64,000 nt of DNA from Streptomyces sp. BA2 (GTDB lineage Bacteria; Actinomycetota; Actinomycetes; Streptomycetales; Streptomycetaceae): positions 930,001-994,000 of the forward strand of contig NZ_WSRO01000002.1 in assembly GCF_009769735.1 (NCBI RefSeq), read 5' to 3'. The notes beneath the pieces were generated by a model, which made no database searches, was not told the origin of the DNA, and saw nothing but the letters and a program-made list of their open reading frames with translations. A program made the translations under genes and the position numbers. Below, piece after piece: positions 1 through 8,312 of the stretch (positions within the stretch are counted from its first letter, which is position 1; every line of letters starts with the position of its first letter).

Positions 1-456
1 GCCGGCCACCTCCCGGAACAGCTGCGAGGCCTCGGGATGCTCCATCGCCGAGCGGAAGACCACAAGGAGCGCGGAGCGTGTCGACGGGTCCTCCCAGCGG
101 GTCAGGAAGCCGCGGACCAGCCGGCTGCCGGGACCGCCCCGTGCTCCGTCGGGCCCGCCGGTGCCGGGGGGTTCGTCGAGGAGTTCGGGCAGGGCGGGCA
201 GCAGCTCCTCTGCGCGCATCACCTCCCGGATCACCACGGAGAAGACCTTCTCCTTGCTGCCGTAGTGGTACATCACCAGGGCCGGGTCCACACCAGCGCG
301 TTCCGCGATGGCCCGGACCGTGGTGCCGCGATAGCCGTGCCGGGCGAACAGCTCGACCGCCGCGAGCCGAATCAGCTCGCGGCGGTTCTCCTGCGACCCG
401 TCGGGACCGCCCGGTTCCGCGGGCATCGCGGCAAGGCCGCCGGGTTCGGCCGCCAT
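1..456 (-). CDS. TetR/AcrR family transcriptional regulator, 3' end cut by window edge
   Basis: The first 152 codons are visible. The N-terminal helix-turn-helix reads ELFARHGYRGTTVRAIAE followed by AGVDPALVMYHYGSKEKVF, the standard TetR DNA-binding signature at residues 30-80. The ligand-binding domain begins after this and is cut at base 1. The start ATG (456-454) shares one base with the TGA of the upstream membrane-protein gene (TGATG), so the two are translationally coupled. A second in-frame ATG lies at 426. It is inferred to repress its own operon, probably from the palindrome at 1573-1588. The family call is firm; the ligand is unknown. Confidence 0.9.
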   Translation of the reverse strand, partial: MAAEPGGLAAMPAEPGGPDGSQENRRELIRLAAVELFARHGYRGTTVRAIAERAGVDPALVMYHYGSKEKVFSVVIREVMRAEELLPALPELLDEPPGTGGPDGARGGPGSRLVRGFLTRWEDPSTRSALLVVFRSAMEHPEASQLFREVAG

Positions 457-1535
457 CAGGCCGTCCGTGGGTCGCCGACGGGTACTGCGGAGGCGGGCAC
501 GATGACCACGTCCGGGCGGAACGGCCGGAACCGCTCCACCACCAGCGCCAGGATCCAGGACAAGGCCGCCCACAGCGCCAGGGTGAGCAGCGGGCCGCCC
601 ACCGCGTTGCCGTCGAAGTAGAAGACCCGCCGCAGGAGGGAGACCGTGCTGCCCATGGGCAGGTACTCCGAGACGGCCGCGTAGAAGGTGGGCTGGAAGT
701 GGGGGTCGACGACACCGCCGGACGACGACACGCCGAGCGGCAGCACAAGCAGCGCGCCGACGACGATGCCGAGCGCACGCAACACGGCCTGACAGGCCGC
801 CACTACGCCGACGACGGTCAGCGACAGCAGGATCGAGATCCCCAGCAGCTCGGTGAACTGCCCCGTGAGAGCACCGGTGACCGGTCCCGCGAGCAGGGCA
901 CCGATCAGGCCGGCGACCACGGCGTAGGCGACGGAGGCCAGCCGACGCGCAGAAGCCCGTTCGCCTCCGGCTGCCAGACTCAGGCCCACCTGGAAGAGCA
1001 GTCCGCCCACGGACAGGGCGACGCACAGCAGCACCGCGCTGACCCCGCGGGAGTCGTGCTCGGGCAGGGGTGCGACGTCCTGCACCTGTGGCGGGGTGCC
1101 GAGTTGGTCGGTCAGTCGCTCATAGGCCGCCGTCGTGGCCCGGGTCGGCGCGTCGCCTGCCGCGCTCGCGGTGAGCAAGGCGGGCGCGCCCTGGGGCCCG
1201 ATGACGATGGCGCCCAGGATCTGCTGGTCGCGCAGCGCTTCGCGGGCCGACTTCTCGTCGGCGTACCCGGTCACGTCGAAGGCACCCGGTGCGCCCGCCT
1301 CCAGCTGCTGGCCGAGGCGCTCGACGGCCGCGGGCGGTCCCGCGACCCCGAGCGGCATATCGTGCGGGGCGGGGTTGCGCAGGCCGGGGATCATCAGCCC
1401 GGCGAAGGCGATGACCAGGAAGAGCCCGAGCAGCGACGGGCCAAGCAGCACACGGTAGTTGGTGGAACGCCGGGTCGTGGCCGACGGTTCGGACGGCGCT
1501 GTGCCGGCGGTCGGCCCGGCAGCCGGAGGAGTCAC
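456..1535 (-). CDS. ABC-2/YhgE-Pip-like multispanning membrane protein
   Basis: This 359-residue protein has one hydrophobic segment near the N-terminus (LLGLFLVIAFAGLMIPGL), a hydrophilic extracytoplasmic-type stretch of about 130 residues, then five or six hydrophobic segments. That layout is shared by YhgE/Pip-like proteins and ABC-2 permeases. No ATPase partner is adjacent. The GTG at 1535 is preferred because AGGGAG lies six bases upstream; a longer frame reaches 1622 but its extra residues look non-coding. It is the first gene of a two-gene operon with the TetR gene and is plausibly an efflux or stress membrane protein under that regulator. The specific substrate cannot be told. Confidence 0.75.
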   Translation of the reverse strand: MTPPAAGPTAGTAPSEPSATTRRSTNYRVLLGPSLLGLFLVIAFAGLMIPGLRNPAPHDMPLGVAGPPAAVERLGQQLEAGAPGAFDVTGYADEKSAREALRDQQILGAIVIGPQGAPALLTASAAGDAPTRATTAAYERLTDQLGTPPQVQDVAPLPEHDSRGVSAVLLCVALSVGGLLFQVGLSLAAGGERASARRLASVAYAVVAGLIGALLAGPVTGALTGQFTELLGISILLSLTVVGVVAACQAVLRALGIVVGALLVLPLGVSSSGGVVDPHFQPTFYAAVSEYLPMGSTVSLLRRVFYFDGNAVGGPLLTLALWAALSWILALVVERFRPFRPDVVIVPASAVPVGDPRTA

Positions 1536-1572
1536 GATCTGCTCCCTGAAGCTGACAAATGGATTGATTCTA

Positions 1573-1588
1573 CTCAACGGGTGTTGAG
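1573..1588. promoter_or_regulatory. Inverted repeat, candidate TetR operator
   Basis: CTCAAC and GTTGAG form a perfect 6-bp dyad with a 4-base spacer. It lies between the GTG of the membrane protein/TetR operon and the upstream sequence of the DUF5988 gene. Position and symmetry fit an autoregulatory TetR site; binding is inferred. Confidence 0.5.
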
Positions 1589-1719
1589 GACCAGTCTGGC
1601 GTGCGCCGTACGGTCGCCACAACTCCCCCTGCGGAGTCTTTTTGGCGCCAATTTAGGCAGTGCCGCGAACCTGGCGGGGCACGACAGACGGCCCGTCCAG
1701 GTGTCAGGAGGCTTACGCC

Positions 1720-1929
1720 ATGTCGGACTTCGAAGTGCTGCTGGTCGGCGGTCCGTCCGCCATTCCGGACGCGGAGCGCGTACAGGTGTCCCCGTCGCTG
1801 ACGGAGAAGTTCAAGTACCGGTTCGGCGCCCACTACGAACACTTCGTGCACGAGGGGGAGTTCAGCGACATCGGGAACAAGCAGCTGCCCGTATACCGGT
1901 GGACGACGCGCACCGCCATCGCCGAATGA
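1720..1929 (+). CDS. DUF5988 family small protein
   Basis: A 69-residue protein whose pattern (VLLVGGPSAIPDAERV, then KFKYRFGAHYEHF, ending YRWTTRTAIAE) matches the DUF5988 family of short Streptomyces proteins of unknown function. The ATG at 1720 is chosen because AGGAGG stands eight bases upstream; the frame is open further upstream but without such a site. Its stop overlaps the ATG of a 34-codon frame (ATGA at 1926-1929). No signal peptide or membrane segment is visible. It lies at the edge of the possible biosynthetic cluster. Confidence 0.8.
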   Translation: MSDFEVLLVGGPSAIPDAERVQVSPSLTEKFKYRFGAHYEHFVHEGEFSDIGNKQLPVYRWTTRTAIAE

Positions 1930-2030
1930 GTACGCACGCACGCGGACGCGTGACCCCACTGGACAAGTTGCGCGCGCAAGCGGTGACCGGACCGAACGAG
2001 GCCATCGCCCCGACGACTCCTTCTCCGTGA
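1926..2030 (+). CDS. Possible 34-residue peptide coupled to DUF5988
   Basis: The ATG overlaps the DUF5988 stop in the ATGA arrangement. The frame encodes 34 residues, beginning MSTHARGRVTPLDKLRAQ and ending IAPTTPSP, with a basic N-terminal half and a Thr/Pro/Ser-rich end. About three quarters of third positions are G/C, lower than in typical genes here, so coding is not certain. It ends 13 bases before the converging HAD gene. No function is recognised; the size and coupling allow a precursor or accessory peptide, but nothing shows this directly. Confidence 0.35.
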   Translation: MSTHARGRVTPLDKLRAQAVTGPNEAIAPTTPSP

Positions 2031-2043
2031 CCCGGCTGACGGA

Positions 2044-2829
2044 TCAGACAGTAGGGGCGTGGGGCGACAACTCCTCCGCCCCGCCCCGAAGGAGGTGATC
2101 AGCGCGAGGGCTCTGAAGCGGCCCGGCCACCGCTGATCGCCACCCAGCGAGCCAGTGCCCCAGCGCAGCGTCGTCAAGGGCCGGTACATGCGCGTGTACG
2201 TACGGCCCGCGGGTCAGGGCCCCCACCCCGAGCACGGTCATCCCTGCGGCATGGGCCGCCCGCGCGCCGACCGGCGAGTCTTCGACGGCCAGGGCCCTGC
2301 CGGGCTCGACGCCAAGCGCGGAGCAGGCGGCGAGGTAGCAGTCCGGGTGCGGCTTGGGGAAGACGACGTCGTCGCCCGAGACCGTGACCGGCAGCCACCG
2401 GGACAGACCGCCGCGCGCCAGCGACTTGTCCAGGAGAACACGCGGCCCATTGCTGGCCACCGCAAGGGGCACTCCGGCGCCGCAGAGCAGGGTGACCAGA
2501 TCCGCCGCACCGGGCATCGGCCTGGCCCCGGCGGCGACCGCGGCCAGGAGCGCCGCCCCCAACTCGTCGGCCAGCTCGGCGGCGTTGCCCCCGAACAGCT
2601 GGGACATCACTTCGCCGCCCTGGGGCAGGGACAGCCCGATGAGAGCCTCACGGGCCGCGTCGTCGTAGACACGCCCCCGGCGGGCGAAGACGGCACCGCG
2701 TGCGGCATCGGCGCACGGTTCGGTGTCCATGAGTGTGCCGTCGCAGTCGAACACCACGGCAACGGGTGGAGCGGATCTCACCAGTGCGGCGAGATCGGCT
2801 TTACGAGACATCGGAGTGCCCTCGCTCAT
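2044..2829 (-). CDS. HAD-superfamily hydrolase (subfamily IA phosphatase-like)
   Basis: A 261-residue HAD protein. Motif I is VVFDCDGTLMDTEPC (both catalytic Asp present), motif II lies in VASNGPR, motif III is the Lys in VFPKPHPD, and motif IV is AVEDSPVGARAA. Length and cap position fit beta-phosphoglucomutase-like or phosphoglycolate-phosphatase-like enzymes. The ATG at 2829 overlaps the stop of the FkbM methyltransferase gene (ATGA); an alternative ATG at 2811 exists. It is a paralogue of the HAD protein at 3844-4590, sharing the motif FDCDGTLMDTEPC. Dephosphorylation of a pathway intermediate is inferred from context. Confidence 0.9.
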   Translation of the reverse strand: MSEGTPMSRKADLAALVRSAPPVAVVFDCDGTLMDTEPCADAARGAVFARRGRVYDDAAREALIGLSLPQGGEVMSQLFGGNAAELADELGAALLAAVAAGARPMPGAADLVTLLCGAGVPLAVASNGPRVLLDKSLARGGLSRWLPVTVSGDDVVFPKPHPDCYLAACSALGVEPGRALAVEDSPVGARAAHAAGMTVLGVGALTRGPYVHAHVPALDDAALGHWLAGWRSAVAGPLQSPRADHLLRGGAEELSPHAPTV

Positions 2830-3764
2830 GACTTGACGTACAGCTCGACCGGGTTGAACCCTGCGGGCTCCGGGACGCACGGCGGCACCTGCCGGAATCC
2901 GGCCGCGCGCATGGTGGCCCGGACGCTGTCTCCGTCGATGTACTTGTCGTGGACTTCCAGGACGATCCGTTCGACCCGCTCCATCCACGGCTGAACTTCG
3001 CGGAACACCTCCGCCTCGCTGCCCTCGACGTCGACCTTGAGCAGATCGACGTGTTCGATGCCGTGCTTGGTGAGCAGTTCGTCCATGGTGATCGCGGGCA
3101 CCCGCACGCTGGGCCGGGCCAGTACGTTCTCCAGCCGGTAGGGGCGGGTGCGACGCAGATCCGCCACCGCGGGCACGGCGGTGCAGGTGTCCCAGAACGC
3201 GCTGACGGTGAACTCCGCCGTGCCGGACTCCCCAGCCACCGCGGCCGGTTCGATCTTCCAGTCCAGGCCGGACAGCGCGGCGTTGTGCCGCAGGACGGCC
3301 AGGTTCTGCGGGATCGGCTCCACGGTCAGCAGGGTGCGGGGGTGGTAGCGGGCGGTGAAGTAGGACGCGGCGAGGCCGGTGTTGCCGCCGAGGTCGACGA
3401 TCGTGTCGAGGGTGTCGATGTCCTCGTCGAGCCGGTAGTGGACGCCGAGTTCGTAGAAGCGCTTGAGGAAGACCTGCCACAGGATGAGCAGGTCGCTCTG
3501 GTTCCTGCGGATGCGTACGCGGGCGGCCTGTCGCGGGGTGAGGAAGCTCAGCGAGAGCGTGGCGTCGTCGGCGAGGGGGCGACCGGCCGCCCCGAGGAAA
3601 CGGCGGCCCATCCAGTACGGTGCGGTCAGCCTGCTCGCCCCCTGCGCCATACGCAGCGCCAGGGCCATGTCCCGCCCGCAGCCCGCCGTTTCCCGCACCA
3701 GGACGCGGCCCATGCCCACGCCCATTGCCCGGTCTGCGTCCGTGCGTAGGTATGCCAGTCCCAT
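2826..3764 (-). CDS. FkbM family methyltransferase
   Basis: A 312-residue SAM-dependent methyltransferase. The SAM-binding motif is TIVDLGGNTGLAASYF near residue 120, followed by an acidic beta-2 end (LTVEPIPQNL). The FkbM-type motif HVDLLKVDVEGSEAEVF lies near residue 245. About 100 N-terminal residues precede the catalytic core. FkbM enzymes are usually O-methyltransferases of secondary metabolism or sugars. The gene lies 79 bases after one HAD gene and overlaps the next by ATGA, so it belongs to a minus-strand operon of phosphatase-like genes. The substrate is unknown. Confidence 0.9.
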   Translation of the reverse strand: MGLAYLRTDADRAMGVGMGRVLVRETAGCGRDMALALRMAQGASRLTAPYWMGRRFLGAAGRPLADDATLSLSFLTPRQAARVRIRRNQSDLLILWQVFLKRFYELGVHYRLDEDIDTLDTIVDLGGNTGLAASYFTARYHPRTLLTVEPIPQNLAVLRHNAALSGLDWKIEPAAVAGESGTAEFTVSAFWDTCTAVPAVADLRRTRPYRLENVLARPSVRVPAITMDELLTKHGIEHVDLLKVDVEGSEAEVFREVQPWMERVERIVLEVHDKYIDGDSVRATMRAAGFRQVPPCVPEPAGFNPVELYVKS

Positions 3765-3843
3765 GCCTCTGCTTTCTGATTGATACGGACCCGGAGGTCG
3801 TGCCCGGCGGGAGCAGTACGGAGCCGCCGATGGCTGTGCCGAC

Positions 3844-4590
3844 TCAGCCGCTCCAGGCGGTGGCCCAGCGGACGAGCCCGGGGTTCTGGAGGGAGTCGAG
3901 GAGAAGGTCGGCCGGGAAGGCCGGGTCGGGCAAGGTCGGAACGCCGACGGTGACCAGACCGGCGGCGCGGGCGGACGTGAGGCCCGTCAGGGAGTCCTCC
4001 ACCGCGAGGCAGCGGCTCGCGTTCACGCCGAAGTGTGCGCAGGCCATGAGGTATGGATCGGGGGCGGGTTTCGGCCGGGGCGGGTCTTCGGCGGCGACGG
4101 TGAAACGCACGAGGGGGCTCAGCCCGCCGCGTTCCAGTGCGATGTCCAGGACCCGCCGGGGCGAGTTGCTGACCACGGCCGTCGGCACGAGGGAACTGAG
4201 CGCGGTGAAGAGTTCGAGAGCGCCGGGCAACGGGGTCGCCGCCGAGTGGTCGACTGCCTCGACGACGAGGTCCAGCAACTCCTTCTCCAGTACGTCGGCC
4301 CGGCCTGGGTCGCCGAACGCGTCGGCTGCCCGGTCGGCCATCGCCCGTACGGTCCCGCCGATGTAGTGGGGCTTGTCCTCGGGCCTCCAGGGCACCCCGT
4401 TGCGGGCGAACAGTTCCGCCAGGGCAGTGCTCCAGCAGGGTTCGGTGTCCATCAGCGTGCCGTCGCAGTCGAAGAGCACCGCGTCGGGTGTCCACTGGGG
4501 GCTGCCGTCGGGCAGCAGCGCGAAGGCTGCGGGACCTGCAGGACCTACGGCAACAGAGTGTCGGGCGGGGGTGGTTTCGTCCGTCGTCAT
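3844..4590 (-). CDS. HAD-superfamily hydrolase, second copy
   Basis: A 248-residue HAD-IA protein with motif I AVLFDCDGTLMDTEPC, motif II VVSNSPRR, the motif III Lys in RPKPAPDPY and motif IV AVEDSLTGLTSA. The start ATG at 4590 has AAGGAG shortly upstream. The frame stays open far upstream and joins the remnant of a third HAD gene without a stop codon, so some product could be a fusion. It is close in motifs to the HAD at 2044-2829; the two flank the FkbM gene. A role in removing phosphate from an intermediate is inferred. Confidence 0.88.
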   Translation of the reverse strand: MTTDETTPARHSVAVGPAGPAAFALLPDGSPQWTPDAVLFDCDGTLMDTEPCWSTALAELFARNGVPWRPEDKPHYIGGTVRAMADRAADAFGDPGRADVLEKELLDLVVEAVDHSAATPLPGALELFTALSSLVPTAVVSNSPRRVLDIALERGGLSPLVRFTVAAEDPPRPKPAPDPYLMACAHFGVNASRCLAVEDSLTGLTSARAAGLVTVGVPTLPDPAFPADLLLDSLQNPGLVRWATAWSG

Positions 4591-5430
4591 GGGGTGCGCC
4601 TCCTTGTCGGGTGCGGTCGGGGGGCGGCCGGGCCGGCACCTCGCAGGGCGGCACGCCGGGGAAGAGATGCCGCGGGGTCCGTCGAGGATCAGCTGTTGCA
4701 GGTCCGCCAGCACGACGGGCGGCGCGGTGTGCGGAGCGGCAGGCGTGCTGAGGTCGGGCGCCGGTTCCCGGTGCGGGTCTCCCAGGTGGGTGACGACGCG
4801 GGAGGCCCCGGTGAAGTCGTGCTCTGCGGAGACGCGGGTGGGCGTCACCAGGCAGTGCATGCGGGCGGCGAGGGCAGCGAGTATCCCGTTACGGGTGCCC
4901 TCGACGGCGACGCAGTCGTACGCGGCCACGCCCACGCTCTGCGCCGCGTACCGGTAGACCTCGGGGTCGGGCTTCTTCCTGCTCACCTGCGCCCCGGACA
5001 CGACGGTGAAGGCGGCGGCCAGGTCGGCCCCCACGGCCATCCGGAGCGCGGCGCTCACGGACTCCTTCGCACCGCTGGATGCCACCGCGAGCCGCCACCC
5101 CGCATCGGCGGCCTCGGCGGCGAGACGGCGCACCCCCGGCCGCGCCTGGACCGCGCCCGCGTCGAGCAGGGCCAGATACACACGGGTCTTGTGCCGGTGC
5201 CAGGTGCGGACCGTGAGCATCCACGCTTCCCAGCTGAGCGGCGGGGAGACCCGGGCCCGGAAGTCCGCGTCGTGGTACAGGCTGGCCAGGCGTTCCGTGC
5301 CGCCGGAGATCCGCAGCTTGTGCGCGTACTGGCCGGCAGTCCACTGCCACGGCACCCCCAGTTCGGCCCACATCTGGTTGAACGCACGGAGATGACCGCT
5401 CTGTTCGGCGTCCACCAGAACACCGTCAAA
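4591..5430 (-). pseudogene. HAD-superfamily hydrolase, 5'-truncated and lacking its own stop
   Basis: The sequence reads FDGVLVDAEQSGHLRAFN, then VASSGAKESV (motif II), SRKKPDPEVY (motif III Lys) and AVEGTRNGILAA (motif IV), a CbbY-like HAD protein. Upstream of FDGVLVD the expected strand and nucleophilic Asp are missing: the sequence changes at about base 5431 into the truncated lyase on the other strand. At its 3' end no stop codon occurs before the ATG of the next HAD gene. The missing nucleophile and start argue for a non-functional remnant. An internal ATG at 5415 could initiate translation but would not restore motif I. Confidence 0.75.
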
Positions 5431-5435
5431 TCGAG

Positions 5436-6026
5436 CTGGCCTGGCGGCAGGGGAAGGTCGGCAGCAGCACGATGCCGCACAAACGCAACCCGGAGACCTG
5501 TGAGCAGGTCGTGGTGCTCGCCGAACTCGCCGCCGCCCAGGTGGCCACCGCGATCACCGCCATGGGCGGCGAGCACGAACGTGACGGGCGCTCGCTGCGG
5601 CTGGAATGGGCCTGCGTGACCGACGTGTCGCACTACTCCCTGGCAGCAGCGAGCCTCCTGCGCACCATCGTGTCCGGGATGGCCGTGCGTACCGACCGGA
5701 TGCTCCACAACCTGCGCCTGTTCGACGACGAGGTCTGCACCGAACGCCTGATGTTCGCGCTCGCCCCCCCCCACATGGGCAAGCAGACCGCCTACCAATG
5801 GATCTACGAACGAAGCCAGGCCGCCCAGAGCAACAACTGTTCTCTGCTGACGGAGTTGTGCCGGTCCGCCGATGCCTCGCGGTACCTCGGGAGCAACTCC
5901 GAACTCGCGGACCTGGTGAATCCCACCACCTACCTCGGCGAATCCGTCGCCCTGGTCGACCAGGTGACCACCAAGGCCCGCCATTGGCTGGCGCACACCA
6001 GCGACGCATTGGACGTACTCGCATGA
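5436..6026 (+). pseudogene. Adenylosuccinate-lyase/PcaB-type lyase, C-terminal half only
   Basis: The frame begins abruptly and soon gives the superfamily signature GKVGSSTMPHKRNP, then a C-terminal domain ending NPTTYLGESVALVDQVT. Intact fumarase/aspartase-superfamily lyases place this signature near residue 260-280, so over half the protein, including the general-acid His region, is missing. The closing motif resembles PcaB and biosynthetic lyases as well as PurB. An ATG at 5472 lies inside the signature and is not a credible native start. The stop overlaps the ATG of the JAMM-like gene, so the downstream operon order survives. A run of nine C at 5764 keeps frame. Confidence 0.8.
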
Positions 6027-6607
6027 CCCGGCCCGTCCGCCCGGAGATCCACATCACCGAAGAGCACCACGCCGCCATCGTCGGCCATGCCCGACGCAAG
6101 CTCCTGGGCCACTACGAACCCTCGGAGACGCCCGAGCGCAAAGCCTTCGGTCTCCTGGGCGGTCGCTCCGACGGCCACCGCTTCCGTGTCACCGCCCTCT
6201 TTCCGCTCCGGGTCAACCTGCGCGGCAGCGGCCACTACCAAGACGTCATGGACGAGGCCGTCGCCCACTACGCGATCCCCTCGGAGACGCCCGCCGAGCA
6301 GCGCGGCTGGGTCGCCGACCCTGCCGAGCTCCTGGAAGCCGAGAACACCTTCGACGCCCTGGAGTCAGTGATGTTCGGGAGCTATCACACCCATCGAGTG
6401 CCGTGGCCGGACGACCCCCTGCGTGACACCTGCACGGAACTTGACACCAGGCTGGCGGAGAACAGCGGGATGTGGAGCTTCATCGTCTCGATGGTCGACC
6501 CCGAACAGCCTCGCTTGCGCGCCTTCTACGAGGGCCGCAACGACCGCGAAGCCACCATCCGGATCAGCCCGGCCCTGTCCCCCCACCCCAAGGAGACCAG
6601 CCGGTGA
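6023..6607 (+). CDS. JAMM/MPN-domain (Mov34-like) protein
   Basis: A 194-residue protein with a JAB1/MPN metalloprotease core. An upstream Glu region (ERKAFGLLGG) is followed by SYHTHRVPWPDDPLRD, which matches the His-x-His-x7-Ser-x2-Asp zinc motif except that Pro replaces Ser. The ATG overlaps the lyase stop (ATGA), and its own stop overlaps the GTG of the O-methyltransferase (GTGA). JAMM proteins cleave isopeptide bonds or remove amino acids from sulfur-carrier proteins. Here the fold is seen and a hydrolytic or structural role in the cluster is inferred. Confidence 0.75.
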   Translation: MTRPVRPEIHITEEHHAAIVGHARRKLLGHYEPSETPERKAFGLLGGRSDGHRFRVTALFPLRVNLRGSGHYQDVMDEAVAHYAIPSETPAEQRGWVADPAELLEAENTFDALESVMFGSYHTHRVPWPDDPLRDTCTELDTRLAENSGMWSFIVSMVDPEQPRLRAFYEGRNDREATIRISPALSPHPKETSR

Positions 6608-7269
6608 GCGGGAGCAAAAGCGTCACGATGACGCGCGATCTGAGCGACTACGTCGTGGACCACCGCAGTCCCCCCGATCCAGTGGCCGCCGAACTCATCG
6701 CCACCACCGCGCGACTCGGCGACATCTCCAGGATGCAGATCACCCCCGTCCAGGGCTCGCTGCTGACGATGCTGGCGCGACTGATCGGGGCACGCCACGC
6801 CGTGGAGATCGGCACCTTCACCGGCTACTCCGGACTGTGCGTCGCCCGCGGTCTCCCCCAGGCCGGCCGCCTGGTCTCGTGCGACCTGAGCGAGGAATGG
6901 ACCTCCATCGCCCGGACCGCGTGGCAACGCGCGGGTGTCCAACACAAGATCGACCTTCGGCTCGGCAAGGCGCTGTCCACCGTCCGCTCCCTGCCCCATC
7001 GGCCCGAACTCGACCTCGTCTTCCTGGATGCCGACAGGAGGAACCACTGGACGTACGTCGAAGAGCTGCTTCCACGGGTCCGCCCGGACGGACTCCTGGT
7101 CATCGACAACGTGCTGCGCAAGGGCACCGTGATCGACGAACAGATCCACAGCCCCGACACCACAGCCGTACGGGAGTTCAACGACCGTCTCGCCGCAGAC
7201 CACCGCCTCGAAGTCGTCATGCTGCCGATCGCCGACGGCATGACGCTGGCACGCAAGCGCGAACTGTGA
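6604..7269 (+). CDS. Class I SAM-dependent O-methyltransferase (caffeoyl-CoA type)
   Basis: A 221-residue methyltransferase of the Methyltransf_3 family. Motif I is AVEIGTFTGYSGLCVARGL, the acidic second strand is VSCDLSEEW, and LDLVFLDADRRNHWTYVEE carries the metal-binding Asp and the typical tyrosine. The C-terminal half has LLVIDNVLRKGTV. The GTG at 6604 overlaps the preceding TGA, with AAGGAG eight bases upstream; an ATG at 6628 is a possible alternative. These enzymes use Mg2+ to methylate catechol-type hydroxyls. The gene is in operon with the JAMM-like gene and, 29 bases on, the alcohol dehydrogenase. Confidence 0.92.
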   Translation: MSGSKSVTMTRDLSDYVVDHRSPPDPVAAELIATTARLGDISRMQITPVQGSLLTMLARLIGARHAVEIGTFTGYSGLCVARGLPQAGRLVSCDLSEEWTSIARTAWQRAGVQHKIDLRLGKALSTVRSLPHRPELDLVFLDADRRNHWTYVEELLPRVRPDGLLVIDNVLRKGTVIDEQIHSPDTTAVREFNDRLAADHRLEVVMLPIADGMTLARKREL

Positions 7270-7298
7270 GCACACGAACAGTGAAGGAGCACAGACCG

Positions 7299-8312
7299 AT
7301 GAGCCGGGTGTCCGCCCACGCCGCACTGACCCATGGCGCGAAACTCAGGCCGTTCACCTACGATCCCGGGCCGCCGGCACCCGACGAGGTAGAGATCTCC
7401 GTGGAGCACTGCGGTATCTGCCACGCCGATGTCTCGCTGCTCGACGGGGACTGGGGCGGCACCCCGCTTGCCCCGTCGCATCCGTTCGTCCCCGGCCACG
7501 AGATCGTCGGTACGGTCTCCTCGACCGGCTCGGACGTCGAACACCTCACGGTCGGCGACCGGGTCGGTCTTGGCTGGAACTCCCGCAGCTGCATGAACTG
7601 CGCGCAATGCCTCGCCGGACACCTTCACCTGTGCCCCCGCATCGAGCGGACCGTCGTGGGCAGATACGGCGGACTCGCGGACCGTGTCCGCTGCCAGGCG
7701 GTCTGGGCGGTTCCTCTTCCCTCCGACGCAGACGCGGCAGCACTCGCACCGCTGATGTGTGCCGGGATCGCGGTGTACCACCCGCTGCGAAACCTCCCGC
7801 GCACAGGCGCCCGCGTCGGCATCGCGGGCATCGGCGGACTGGGGCATCTGGCCGTGCAGTTCGCGCGGGCTCAGGGATGCGAGGTCACCGCGTTCACCTC
7901 CAGTGACGGCAAGCAATCGGACGCCATCGATCTCGGAGCCCGGCACGTGGTCGACAGCCGAGACGGCGAGGCCGTCCGAGCCTGCGCCGGCTCCCTCGAC
8001 CTGATCCTGGTCACGACCGACATGCCACTGGACTGGGCCACCTACCTCACCGCACTCGCGCCCGGAGGCCGTCTACACCTGCTGGGCATCCAGTCCAAGC
8101 CGGTCGAGATCCCGGGGCCGCTCCTGGTCATGGGCGAGAAGCTGGTGTCCGGATCGCCTGTGGGCCCACCGGCCGAGATGGCCGAGATGATCCGGTTCGC
8201 CACGATGAACAACATCACCCCGCGCATCGACCCCTTCGCCATGGACGACGTCCAGCAGGCGTTCGACGCGGTGCGAGGTGGCACGGCCCGATACCGGGCC
8301 GTCGTCAGCCGG
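7299..8312 (+). CDS. Zinc-dependent alcohol dehydrogenase (CAD/YahK type), fused to next domain
   Basis: The first 338 codons form a complete medium-chain dehydrogenase. Catalytic zinc ligands lie in CGICHADVS, PGHEIVG and LMCAGIAVYHPL; the structural-zinc cysteines in SCMNCAQCLAGHLHLC; the NAD(P) motif is GIAGIGGLGHLAVQFA. AAGGAG stands nine bases before the ATG. The natural family end, ARYRAVVSR, is not followed by a stop: the frame runs into a methyltransferase domain. Either a true bifunctional fusion existed or a deletion removed the stop and the next start. Reduction of an aldehyde in the cluster pathway is inferred. Confidence 0.85.

Noticed and set aside
78..2030. Plus-strand open frame of 650 codons over the TetR and membrane-protein genes
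   Set aside because: It is antisense to two clear genes, is rich in Arg/Gly/Pro/Gln with no domain, and only its last 34 codons have a credible start of their own.
5764..5773. Run of nine C in the lyase remnant as a frameshift site
   Set aside because: The reading frame continues correctly with family residues on both sides, so no shift is needed.
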